Positions 32,201 to 40,414 of a stretch of DNA of 64,000 nt are shown piece by piece (positions within the stretch are counted from its first letter, which is position 1; every line of letters starts with the position of its first letter). The DNA lies in contig OX459102.1 in assembly GCA_949775045.1 (NCBI GenBank), positions 2,784,101 to 2,848,100 on the forward strand, read 5' to 3'. The translations under genes and the position numbers were made by a program. The stretch is from Metridium senile. Taxonomy: Eukaryota > Cnidaria > Anthozoa > Actiniaria > Metridiidae. Below the pieces are notes generated by a model. That model saw only the letters and a program-made list of their open reading frames with translations. It did no database searches and was not told the origin of the DNA.

Positions 32201-34010
32201 GGAAATAAAAAATGGTTTAAACCCAGCTGGTGAGCTAGCTTTCATTTTATTTATAATATGGGATTCTAATTCTAATTCAGGGGGGGGGGGGGTAATTCAA
32301 TTCTAAATTCACTTACGGGTTAGCTTACATCATGCCGAAGCGACACTTTGACCGAAACATGCATGTACCCAATATATTTTATACGTACTTTGGCAAATAA
32401 ACCATTTCTCTGCGACTCCTGCTATGAAGATGTTATAAGAATCCAACCTCCTACAGAGAAGAGGAGAAATTTTGACGGGTGAGCTAAAAATTCCCCTTAA
32501 GACCAACAAACCCAAATCAAGAAAGAAAGCATACTGATTGTGATATCGTCAATATGTTCTATTGTATTAAAAACTACTTTATTCCTTTATAAGACTATAA
32601 TCAAAACGTGTTAGCATTAAGCCAGTGCATATCTGCAATGCGGTCTCCATTTGGCGAAATAGATTTGCCCGAAAAGGGTTATATTTGAATTTTGAGTAAT
32701 TAAACTTTATTTATAAGTTTGTGTTCGCCATTCTGCCACATTAGCTCTCCCTCCCCCCCCCCCCGGGTTACCAAATTTGATAGTGAATTTGCTAGAATGT
32801 TGCACAGCTTCCAAGTGTATATATAGGACCGCTGACCACTAAGCAGATGTATGCATGTTTGGTATCCATATAAATGTCATGTTTCCTATACCAGGTAGAT
32901 GTTTGATATCTAATTTGATACCTCCACGAGTGATTCCTGACGGCATGTATGATAGTGGTGATGGTTTCTATGATGCACATAGAAGAATACTATTTACATA
33001 TAAAATGAAGTTCTTAAGAAGTACAGGTAAGGGAATATTCAAGTATTGCTTTGTTTAATTGTTTCGATCCATTTGATTGCACCATGCATTCAAGGGCGTA
33101 GCGTGGTCATTTTAAAAAGTACGCACGGATATGGATGTTTGACTTTTGAATACAAAAATATATGGAAAACGATTAAAAAACATCTGAAAATTTCCATTCT
33201 CAAGTACGCACGTGCGTATTTGCGTAATAGATGCTACGCCCCAGGCAGGCCACATTCCAGCAGCAGGCCACATTTTCAAAATCAAGCTACACGTACGTAT
33301 ACAATACCGTCGTTTGCACCTACCCGTTAACGGTCGCGACAAAAAACATGTTCTGTCTAAACTAAATTCAATTTGTTGCTAGTAAATTTCGCATATTATA
33401 TATTTTTGTTACATCGGTTAAAGGATAGATGCAAGTACTAGTGTACATATCTATTTTTACAAGTATATATACTTTACAAACATGCGACGTTTGGGGAGGG
33501 ACCTGAAAGGGGGAGGATCCCATTTCCCAGTTTATAATTGGACCAAATCCCAGTCAAAAATCACATAATCCCATCAGTTTTGCTCAAGTTTTCAATCCCA
33601 TTCCCATTCCCATTCCCATTTTCTATTGTTCTTTTATTTGTAAATCCCAGTCCCAGTGCATCCAATCCCATTTTCCTAGTCAAAAATAAGGCCAATCCCA
33701 GCTCCCACTTTGCCCCTTCAGGACCCTCTTTTGGGTGCCAATCTTCGAAATTTGACTGCGAGACAGAACATGTTTTTTTCGCCGATCACCCCTACCCTCC
33801 TGATTTGACCGTACACCCCCTTTTCCGGGTATCATGGCCTACGAGTCTGTATATTTCTACAGCTTTACAAAAGTGGTGATATTTTCCAAAATAAAGCCTT
33901 CAGTTGATGTTTTCTTTCTTAAAGATGACGAAGAACACGACTGGATTGTTGGAAAATGTAGAAAGGCAGAACCAAACAAGCCTGCAGAACAGGAAAATGA
34001 AACTAATTGA
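29241..34010 (+). CDS. MORN5: MORN repeat-containing protein 5, copy 2 (tandem paralogue)
   Basis: Six exons at 29241-29287, 29974-30048, 31591-31669, 32112-32229, 32895-33026 and 33925-34010 give 537 nt, encoding 178 residues. The structure is identical to copy 1: exons 1, 2, 3, 5 and 6 have exactly the same lengths, and exon 4 is 6 nt longer. Motifs include [26 protein letters not shown] and D-D-E-E-H-D-W-I. Protein divergence from copy 1 is clear, so the duplication is not recent. The exon 4 acceptor is followed directly by a run of six G, and the preceding intron contains degenerate copies of this exon start. Expression and splicing may be affected by that array. Confidence 0.88.
29350..29638. 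mobile_element. MITE in MORN5 copy 2 intron 1
   Basis: Arms of about 95 bp (ACTAGCGAATACAAATTACA, then GATGACAACAT in the mirrored arm) face each other. The ends ATCAGAA and TTCTGAT are inverted. The left end carries about 30 extra bases. Confidence 0.7.
29775..29924. repeat. 150-bp near-perfect palindrome
   Basis: The arms CAATAGCTGTTATTTCAGTT to GGCTTTCGGGC pair almost completely around a short centre at about 29847. Confidence 0.85.
30205..30458. repeat. Fold-back element with internal GTACCTTTTAGGGTC repeats
   Basis: The inverted arms AAAATGGATAGGGGTGCTCG and its inverse enclose five variants of GTACCTTTTAGGGTC. A related partial copy is near 27600-27660. Confidence 0.75.
31219..31530. 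mobile_element. ACACCTATTTCAAAAATCG MITE, copy C
   Basis: Arms as in copies A and B. TAT/TA flanks both ends (GTAT before, ATA after), consistent with a TA target duplication. Confidence 0.8.
31725..32111. repeat. Tandem partial copies of the MORN5 exon 4 boundary
   Basis: Five units of about 70-85 bp each repeat CTTAG, a G run of 5-18, TATGTGTTTTCAGATGGCTT and, in most units, an AGAATACACATTCATTGGTT segment. The true exon 4 start at 32112 is the last member. G-run length differs in each unit. Confidence 0.9.
33496..33728. mobile_element. Short dispersed element with GAGGGACCTGAA ends (copy 2)
   Basis: It shares the interior AAATCCCAGTCAAAAATCAC and GCATCCAATCCCA with 15321-15533. An expanded CCCATT run is present. 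Confidence 0.75.
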
Positions 34011-34679
34011 AATATTTGTTTTATTTAATTCCAATTAAAAGTCTTGAAAAATTAACAGTAGTTCTGCAGCCATTTTGATTTGTAGATATTTTTTTATTAT
34101 ATAATATAGTTAATTCTATTTTTCTGTTATTAAAGTTTCATGAGCAAATTTGGGGGTCACCGTACTCGTTTAGGAGTGCTCAAGATGATCTCAAAGTGCA
34201 GCCTCTTTCTTATCAAAAATCGCTTGACGAACAATTCGAGTAAAAAAGTCATTTTGTTCATTTTTTGTTGCAATAATATTGCAAAAGCGCACATTTTCTG
34301 AGTATGTTTCAAAAGCCCTGGAAACGAGTTTGAAATTCACAATGCGCATGCGTTGTGGTGTTTCAAGATGGCGGTTGCCGGTAAGTAAACTGTTTCTGTG
34401 CACGAAAAATTACGTATTATTGTAATATAGCTGCTCTATTGCGAAAAAAACTCAGTCATATCTGATTGATAAGTCAATACTTTGCTAATATTGCATTTAG
34501 TTATTTATAATAATCACAGATTATATTTTCTTTATCAAATCTTACTGGAAAGTTACTGTTTCAAATGTTTTTGTTTTGTTTTTAATTTTATAGCAGTAAA
34601 AATATTTCTCAAATTGAAATTCATAGCCATAAAAACTTGCTGAAATCCAGAAATATTTCGTTATACATATATATATATA

Positions 34680-34795
34680 CCACATTAGTCAATCAATGCA
34701 AGTGTTACATACATGTATACACCGATAGATCTTAGGGGGGGGGGGGGGGGGGGTATGTGTTTTCAGATGGCTTAGAATACACATTCATTGGTTTA
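34680..34795. repeat. Displaced copy of the MORN5 intron 3/exon 4 repeat
   Basis: The sequence from ACCACATTAGTCAATCAATG through CTTAG, a long G run and ATGGCTTAGAATACACATTC copies 31681-31790, about 3 kb downstream of the gene's own array and 670 bp after its stop codon. Confidence 0.85.
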
Positions 34796-34910
34796 ACCGA
34801 TTAACGGGTTAGCTCAGTTGGGAGAGCACGGCCTGTTAACCGGGAGGTCGGGGGTTCAAACCCCAGCCGGACCATCACTCAGGGTCTTTAAATAATTGAG
34901 GAGAATGTTA
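34796..34910 (+). mobile_element. Truncated tRNA-derived SINE head
   Basis: This has the same tRNA-like head (A box GGTTAGCTCAGTTGG, B box GGGGTTCAAACCCC) and following GGGTCTTTAAATAATTGAGG as the full copy at 18244-18655, then it stops. A CCA-like sequence after the acceptor stem is genomic. I do not call a functional tRNA, because the same head sits on a SINE elsewhere. Confidence 0.8.
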
Positions 34911-34935
34911 GTAGCAGGCCAAAGGCCCGCGCGAG

Positions 34936-35055
34936 CGGAGCACCATACTTAAGAAAAAATGGTAATGCATCGAGTCTATTTTCAATGGTTTTTAGCGGAG
35001 CACCATACTTAAGAAAAAATGGTAATGCATCGAGTCTATTTTCGATGGTTTTTAC
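34936..35055. repeat. Two tandem 60-bp units (AGCGGAGCACCATACTTAAG)
   Basis: The second unit differs by about one base from the first. Confidence 0.9.
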
Positions 35056-35381
35056 ACAGGTATCCCAAGCGTACGTCCGACGTCCGCGCCCATCGCGATG
35101 CTGATTGGCTGTTACATTTCGGCGGGAACAAAAGTGACGCGCGCGCCAAATAGCACTAGACCAACAATAGCAAAGTTTTCTTTTATCTTAAAAAAGGCAA
35201 ACAAACAACAACAAAATACTACTTGCTAATAGCAGAGCTTTCATTAATTCAAAATAACAACGGAGAAAGATGAACAAGAACATAAAGAGAGTTGTGACCA
35301 AAGAAGAACATAAACTTGAAGGACACAAAAACGAAGAAATTATACTAAAGAAAAGCAAAAAAATGATTCCAAAAGATCAAG
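35056..35381. repeat. Left half of a dispersed repeat split by Polinton 2
   Basis: The sequence ACACAGGTATCCCAAGCGTA onward is closely similar to 52419-52700. It is interrupted at GATCAAG by Polinton 2 and resumes at 50727. Confidence 0.85.
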
Positions 35382-35637
35382 AGTAGTAGGCAATGGCCGA
35401 TTCGAGGACAAAAATCTCAGGAATCTCAGGAATCTCAGGAATGTTGATAATTTTCAAATTCTGGGAATAACATGTCAATCAAATTCTGGGAATCTCAGGA
35501 ATCTCAGGAATTATAATTATGATTTTATTTTTGTGTAAACTATATTATTTTTATTTTTGTGTAAACTATATTATTTTTATAAAAGTGGTGCGTTTATTCT
35601 GTGGTATCATGCGAAATGCGTTTATTCTTTAAAATTA
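35382..35637. repeat. Left terminal inverted repeat of Polinton 2
   Basis: It includes tandem AATCTCAGG units, two copies of TTTTTGTGTAAACTATATTA and GCGTTTATTCTGTGGTATCA. It matches 50475-50726 in reverse with few differences. Confidence 0.93.
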
Positions 35638-35663
35638 AAATAGTTATATAGTATATTATAGAA

Positions 35664-36314
35664 ATGACAACAAAAATTCAAAACAAAATTATTGTAAATG
35701 AGAAATCTTATAATATACATCCAGTTTTTAATTTATATGCAAGCAGTGAAGATGGTTATATTATACATATTATTAAACAAAATCCTAAGAAGGGTAATAT
35801 TAATAATTATGGATATTTACGGATTAGTGTTAGGAAGCATGGTGAAAATAAACAAAAACAATATTTTATCCATCGTTTTATTTGGGAGTGCTACAATGGA
35901 ATGATTCTTGATAATAAAGTTATTGACCATATCAATAATATAAAAGATGATAATAGACTGTGTAATTTACAACTAGTAACACAACAACAGAATTGTAAAA
36001 AATCAGCAAAAAATAGAGATTATTCATTCGCATCTAAAAATCATCAGAATAAAAAATGTGTGAAAGCTATTAATATAAACACAAACGAGGAAACATATTA
36101 TAATAGTATGTATGCCGTTCAACAACATCTAGGTATTAATGCGGGAATTGTAAAAATGGCATGCGAAGGATTGAATAATGTAAAACACGGTATATCAAAG
36201 AAAGATCATTGTAAGTATAAATTCAACTATATTTCGAAAGAAGAACTACCAGAAAATTATAAAAAATCGGCTAATATTATGCCAAAGAGAAATAAGAAAG
36301 TAATAAACGAATAA
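35664..36314 (+). CDS. HNH endonuclease (Polinton 2)
   Basis: The 216-residue protein has an HNH-type core near residues 70-112: H-R-F-I-W, then V-I-D-H-I-N-N-I-K-D-D-N-R-L and N-L-Q-L-V-T-Q-Q-Q-N. This is the arrangement of bacteriophage and giant-virus HNH endonucleases (HNH_3 type). A C-terminal part with A-V-Q-Q-H-L-G-I and G-I-S-K-K-D-H resembles the DNA-binding modules that follow such nucleases. It is placed just inside the left inverted repeat, on the opposite strand from most genes. Function within the element (homing, resolution of replication forms) is unknown. The ATG follows TATAGTATATTATAGAA, similar to the sequence before the gene at 42540. Confidence 0.8.
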   Translation: MTTKIQNKIIVNEKSYNIHPVFNLYASSEDGYIIHIIKQNPKKGNINNYGYLRISVRKHGENKQKQYFIHRFIWECYNGMILDNKVIDHINNIKDDNRLCNLQLVTQQQNCKKSAKNRDYSFASKNHQNKKCVKAININTNEETYYNSMYAVQQHLGINAGIVKMACEGLNNVKHGISKKDHCKYKFNYISKEELPENYKKSANIMPKRNKKVINE

Positions 36315-36549
36315 TACTTTATAATAATGTAAACTGCTCATGAAAATAAGTTTCATGTATTTGCTATTATTAACCAAAAAAATTATTTTTTCTGGTTATT
36401 ATTAATTTATAAAATAAAGTTTGTCAGTAAAGTTTGTCAGTAAAGTTTGTCAGTAAAGTTTGTCAGTAAAGTTTGACCTTCAGATATTTTTATCATGAGT
36501 CATCATATGTTTTTATTATGACGTCACGGCACTGCTGTGCCAGTTGTAT
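36315..36549. other. Intergenic region with tandem GTTTGTCAGTAAA units
   Basis: Four tandem copies of the 13-14-bp unit lie at 36418-36472, and TGACGTCA at 36519-36526. No gene seen. Confidence 0.7.
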
Positions 36550-36981
36550 CTAGCGGAACATATACCAAACAATACCCGCGGCACCAACCGTAACGACTGC
36601 TAGATTAGTATCATGTCGATTAGATGTTGGTGAAGGTTTTACACTTGGTTTAGTAAAGGAGTTTGTAATATCTTTTTTATTATTGATTTCTTTTTTAGGC
36701 TTATCTTCTGTTTTATGTGGTAGGTTAACTTTTGAATCACCCATATTATGTTTTGAACCAGTAGATTTAGTTTCATTATTAATATTATTGACACCAAATT
36801 TCATATCAGCCGTTGCTCTTTGTAGCTTATTGTTATAACCAATAGTTGATTCAGTATTTATAATTAACATAGACGGTAACAACCAACAGCCAGGGGATAT
36901 TGCTAAGTCAAGCTTTACTTTAGCATTTTGAATTGCAAATTGATATCCACGCTTGGCATAAATGACCTCAAAATCGCTCAT
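36550..36981 (-). CDS. Tail-anchored membrane protein of unknown function (143 aa), Polinton 2
   Basis: The first 75 residues form a compact, soluble-looking region beginning M-S-D-F-E-V-I-Y-A-K-R. A Lys/Ser/Asn-rich linker follows (about 76-124), and a single hydrophobic helix at the end (A-V-V-T-V-G-A-A-G-I-V-W) suggests tail anchoring. I do not recognise a family. The first 36 nt of the gene are repeated in inverted orientation at 37953-37985, so the gene start has been copied or rearranged. It is the last of the minus-strand genes and lies next to the TGACGTCA-rich region. Confidence 0.6.
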   Translation of the reverse strand: MSDFEVIYAKRGYQFAIQNAKVKLDLAISPGCWLLPSMLIINTESTIGYNNKLQRATADMKFGVNNINNETKSTGSKHNMGDSKVNLPHKTEDKPKKEINNKKDITNSFTKPSVKPSPTSNRHDTNLAVVTVGAAGIVWYMFR

Positions 36982-37973
36982 CAGAAACGTCCTTAAAACT
37001 TGGAAATCCTATTAACTTTATAATTTGAAGTCGAAACAAGCTATAATTTTCACAGCACATTACAGATATGACAATTTATAAAATGTTATATTTTGATGAT
37101 ACTCTGACGTTTCTATGACATCACATATTACATTTCCTTTTATGGTTATTTCTTATGCTTTATCGAATTACGAATAATTCTTGTTGATCTGAATAGGTAT
37201 AGTGAGAGAAATATTTTGCCGTTAATTGGAACTCGCAATGACGTTTCTAACTAGAGTTATAAAGGATTATACCTTTTTGTGACGTCATAATATGTGACGT
37301 CATATTGAATTATAATATCATCTTAAAAATGGTAGAAAGACGCATCCACTCGATGGAAATTTTCGAAGAGCAATAAGCAAGTGTTGTTATTAAAAATAAG
37401 TTTCAAAATTTTTATTTGGTAGGCTTATATAAGCATTTTAGAACTTGTGTGACGTCATAGTGACGTATTAAATTTTTCTCGCCTTAATGTCTACGTCTAG
37501 GATTGAAATTTAAAAAAACAAAAATCAACAAGTTTTAGATTAACACTGGTGTAGTTTATGTACGAATTTTCATGCAACATTGATAATAACTCGAAAAAAT
37601 GTACCAAGCGATATTTTTGCCAAAGCTTTTTAAAGAAAGTTTCCCGCCAAAAAATTGCGGGAAAATAAGGAAATTTAAGAATTTGATTACTTTTGACTGA
37701 ATTGTCCAATCGAAAAACGGTTTTCGAATTCATGTTAGCTATATTAAGAACTGTCATACAGTGCAGTCTTACGACGTTTGAATCAATTTGAAATTATATC
37801 AAATACCATTGGAAAACGAAGTTTTGACGTCATTATGACGTCATTATCATAGCAATAACGCTAAAAATTATAAAATTGAGTTTGTGTTATTAATCCCTAT
37901 ATTCGTGCCAAGTTTGATGGAAGTCCAACTTCAAATTTCTAAAATACGCCCTAATGAGCGATTTTGAGGTCAT
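36982..37973. promoter_or_regulatory. Gene-free region rich in TGACGTCA palindromes
   Basis: About 1 kb has no convincing gene. Perfect TGACGTCA octamers occur at 37280-37287, 37295-37302, 37450-37457, 37825-37832 and 37836-37843, and one more lies just beyond the next gene at 36519-36526. Several near matches (TGACATCA, TGACGTTT, TGACGTAT) accompany them. TGACGTCA is the binding site of CREB/ATF-type bZIP factors. The region is bounded by inverted copies of ATGAGCGATTTTGAGGTCAT (36962-36981 minus, 37953-37972 plus). A control region or an inserted element are both possible. Confidence 0.6.
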
Positions 37974-39017
37974 TTATGCCAAGCGTGATCGTTGTATACT
38001 TTTCGAAATATCCATCTCAATTACTGAATTTTCAAACAGATTTAGAAATACTTCTTGCGTTTCTGTAGCACCTCCTGAATCACCTATAATTGATGATCGC
38101 GTCTGTACCTGAGCACCTAAAACACAGTAAACAAACGCTTCTATACTTTGATTTAATCGTGACAAACCTGCTTTCGTTATACCAACCCCCTTTTGAGGAA
38201 TAAACCAATTATATTGACTTCTATCCTTGTGAGTTGACTTGTAATATCCGGTTAGTGAATCCTTGTAGGGGCTAGTATAATGAAACCCAAACACATCAGA
38301 GTTTGTGGACGTACCCTTGAATCTAAAATCAGGATTTGAGGAATCAATACCAAACTCGTTACACAACTTTACTAAAGCGCCTTTATTATATCGAGTACCA
38401 TTCCAAACAAAGTTATTATCCCATGGTAGTATAACCTGTAGAGTGTTTAAAATAGATCTTATCGTGAAAATAACATGGAACCTTAATATAGATGCTATTT
38501 GTGTATCAGGTTCAATAAGGTTAAAAGAAACACCACAACCAGAGGTAGCACACCAGACAGCAAAATTCAACTGTTGAGACCAATTTTTAAAATTTGGATC
38601 TTCCATCCAAATAGTCCAATCAGATGTATTTTTTATAGTTGGAGGTGTTAATTCGAAAATATTTTTAATAGTAAAAGAAAAACTTTCACCTGGAGTTACA
38701 AATATTTTTAATGTGGTTAATAATCTTTTAATATCAGACGGGTTATCACTAAGACCTACAGCTGGAATTGGATATTTTGTATTTGTAAGCATAACAGCTT
38801 TTGGAAATTTAGATCCAAGAAAGTCGGTTATATTTTCTGGTGTATATGTGTGACCATTCCAACTAGGAAATTTGTAAACTGTTTTTACCAAATTACCATT
38901 TTCATCAAAAGGATCATACTCATCTCCATTGAAAATAAATCGAACTTTACCATTTACATTGGTAAAACGATTGGTGTTATAGTTTGGATACTTTTGTTCG
39001 AAATCTATAAATTTCAT
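37974..39017 (-). CDS. Conserved-looking Polinton 2 protein of unknown function (347 aa)
   Basis: The product is rich in aromatic and beta-favouring residues, with motifs S-W-N-G-H-T-Y-T-P near 54, Y-P-I-P-A-V-G-L near 82, W-T-I-W-M-E-D near 135 and F-A-V-W-C-A-T-S-G-C-G-V near 152. No transmembrane helix or nuclease motif is visible. Its neighbours and size suggest a structural protein, but this is inference. The last codons fall in the inverted copy of the 36550-36981 gene start, so the present C-terminus may be altered. A TTTATAC site lies 28 nt upstream of the ATG. Confidence 0.6.
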   Translation of the reverse strand: MKFIDFEQKYPNYNTNRFTNVNGKVRFIFNGDEYDPFDENGNLVKTVYKFPSWNGHTYTPENITDFLGSKFPKAVMLTNTKYPIPAVGLSDNPSDIKRLLTTLKIFVTPGESFSFTIKNIFELTPPTIKNTSDWTIWMEDPNFKNWSQQLNFAVWCATSGCGVSFNLIEPDTQIASILRFHVIFTIRSILNTLQVILPWDNNFVWNGTRYNKGALVKLCNEFGIDSSNPDFRFKGTSTNSDVFGFHYTSPYKDSLTGYYKSTHKDRSQYNWFIPQKGVGITKAGLSRLNQSIEAFVYCVLGAQVQTRSSIIGDSGGATETQEVFLNLFENSVIEMDISKSIQRSRLA

Positions 39018-39045
39018 CTTATATAATTATAAGATGAGATTCACT

Positions 39046-39052
39046 TTTATAC
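39046..39052 (-). promoter_or_regulatory. GTATAAA site before the 347-aa gene
   Basis: Minus-strand GTATAAA lies 28 nt upstream of the ATG at 39017. It is part of the shared signature described for the other genes of this element. Confidence 0.6.
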
Positions 39053-39139
39053 GTTTATAAGATTAGCGTTAATATTTATTTTTGTCATATCGTAATTTAT
39101 ACGTAAATCCACCCATCGGAGTTTTTTCAAACGAAATAC

Positions 39140-39745
39140 TTATTTCTTTTGATTTATGAGCTGATCCACAATTTCCTTTCTCATCTCCTCCCTTATTTTG
39201 TTTATATCGAGGTCTGGACCCTTTTTTAAAAACTCATTATTCCGTGCAGATCTAATATCACTCTTCAACGTTTGATACTTTTGTAGCTCACCCATAATTA
39301 GTTCAAATTCTCTTTCATCAATCTTGTTATCAGACAAGGCTTTTGATACCAAATCATATATACTATTTTGTTTTGCTCTTCCAAGCTGAATTGTATTTTC
39401 ATGTTTTGCAACCTTCTTAGTCAGTTTTTTCGTTATAATTGTACAACTAGATGACATCAAGCCTAAAATACCGCCAACACATGATAGAGGAATACCAACA
39501 ATAGCTCCAGGTCCTGTTAGGCTCGTAGCTACACCAGAACCAGTAAAAAGTACAGAAAAGATTCCACTTATGACTGCTGTTTTATGAAAGATTCCACGTG
39601 TCTTAGCATATTTTTTCCTAACGTTTTCATAATGTTTGACTTCAGCTTCTAGCTTAGACATAACCTCATTTACCTTGCGTAATCTGAAGTTTTCACCATC
39701 ACTATAATTTGGCAGCTCAGGATACAATACGTCATGATTTTCCAT
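39140..39745 (-). CDS. Membrane protein with two hydrophobic helices (201 aa), Polinton 2
   Basis: An N-terminal charged coiled-coil-like segment (about 20-50) precedes two Gly-rich hydrophobic helices (about 55-75 and 78-105, with G-S-G-V-A-T-S-L-T-G-P-G-A-I-V-G-I-P). The helical C-terminal half contains L-V-S-K-A-L-S-D-N-K-I-D-E-R-E-F. I recognise this type from cnidarian Polintons, where it is uncharacterised. A membrane-active virion or assembly protein is inference. The ATG is at 39745. The promoter-like GTATAAA 24 nt upstream overlaps the stop codon of the next gene. Confidence 0.68.
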   Translation of the reverse strand: MENHDVLYPELPNYSDGENFRLRKVNEVMSKLEAEVKHYENVRKKYAKTRGIFHKTAVISGIFSVLFTGSGVATSLTGPGAIVGIPLSCVGGILGLMSSSCTIITKKLTKKVAKHENTIQLGRAKQNSIYDLVSKALSDNKIDEREFELIMGELQKYQTLKSDIRSARNNEFLKKGPDLDINKIREEMRKEIVDQLINQKK

Positions 39746-39768
39746 ATACTATACAAAACAATTTTATT

Positions 39769-39775
39769 TTTATAC
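39769..39775 (-). promoter_or_regulatory. GTATAAA site before the 201-aa gene
   Basis: It lies 24 nt upstream of the ATG at 39745, and its TAA is the stop codon of the upstream gene. Confidence 0.6.
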
Positions 39776-40402
39776 GATTTCTATTACCATTTTCATTGGA
39801 TATACCCCAGAAAGAATAATATTATTATTATAATCAGCTACCCATAACCGAATACTACTGATATAATCATCGTTTTTTATTTGTGTATACAAACTATTAA
39901 GAGGTTCATAAGCTATTTTCTCCCCAACCTTGTCCACATTAACATATGCCAATATTTGTGAATAATTATTTTTGAATAAAACTTGTGTAGAATCAACCAG
40001 ATTACAATGTACGTATACTGATTCAAGAATTTTACCAATATTTATAACATTTTTAGAATCTTTTTCAAGACTTGTTTCAAGTTTTAATAATTTTGCTAAA
40101 CTATCATTTAATTTAATATTTACCTTTGGGGTAAGAATGGATTTGCTTATGGAAACTGGTTTCTCACCAAGAAAAACAGCTTTATCAACCACACTTTTAA
40201 AAGAGCTTGTTGTATAATTTCCCTTTGGAATACGAAGTAAAACATTACCTTCTCCATCTGAAATCGTCCCTTCTTTTTCAAGGTTGTATAATTGATTAAC
40301 AAAATTACAATAAATTAGTGACATTTTTGTACTATTTGTTATAGGATTTTTCAACCAAATCGTTTCATCAGCTTTTGTTTTTTCAATATACAAGATTACC
40401 AT
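39770..40402 (-). CDS. Minor capsid (penton-like) protein candidate (210 aa), Polinton 2
   Basis: The C-terminal half follows the pattern of the Polinton 1 minor capsid protein. V-Y-V-H-C-N-L-V-D-S-T-Q near residue 130 compares with L-Y-V-Y-C-D-I-V-E-S-Q there, then a beta strand with I-L-A-Y-V-N-V, then I-A-Y-E-P-L, then a D-D-Y-I-S-S-I-R-L-W strand. The N-terminal part is also beta-rich. A single jelly-roll vertex protein is the best reading. Overall similarity to the Polinton 1 protein is low, so a fold search is needed. It lies between membrane protein genes rather than beside the major capsid gene. Confidence 0.65.
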   Translation of the reverse strand: MVILYIEKTKADETIWLKNPITNSTKMSLIYCNFVNQLYNLEKEGTISDGEGNVLLRIPKGNYTTSSFKSVVDKAVFLGEKPVSISKSILTPKVNIKLNDSLAKLLKLETSLEKDSKNVINIGKILESVYVHCNLVDSTQVLFKNNYSQILAYVNVDKVGEKIAYEPLNSLYTQIKNDDYISSIRLWVADYNNNIILSGVYPMKMVIEIV

Positions 40403-40414
40403 TATAATATATAA

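Noticed and set aside
34800..34874. Possible tRNA gene
   Set aside because: The A and B boxes are good, but the same head, with the same following sequence, is the 5' part of a SINE at 18244-18655, so this is a truncated SINE.
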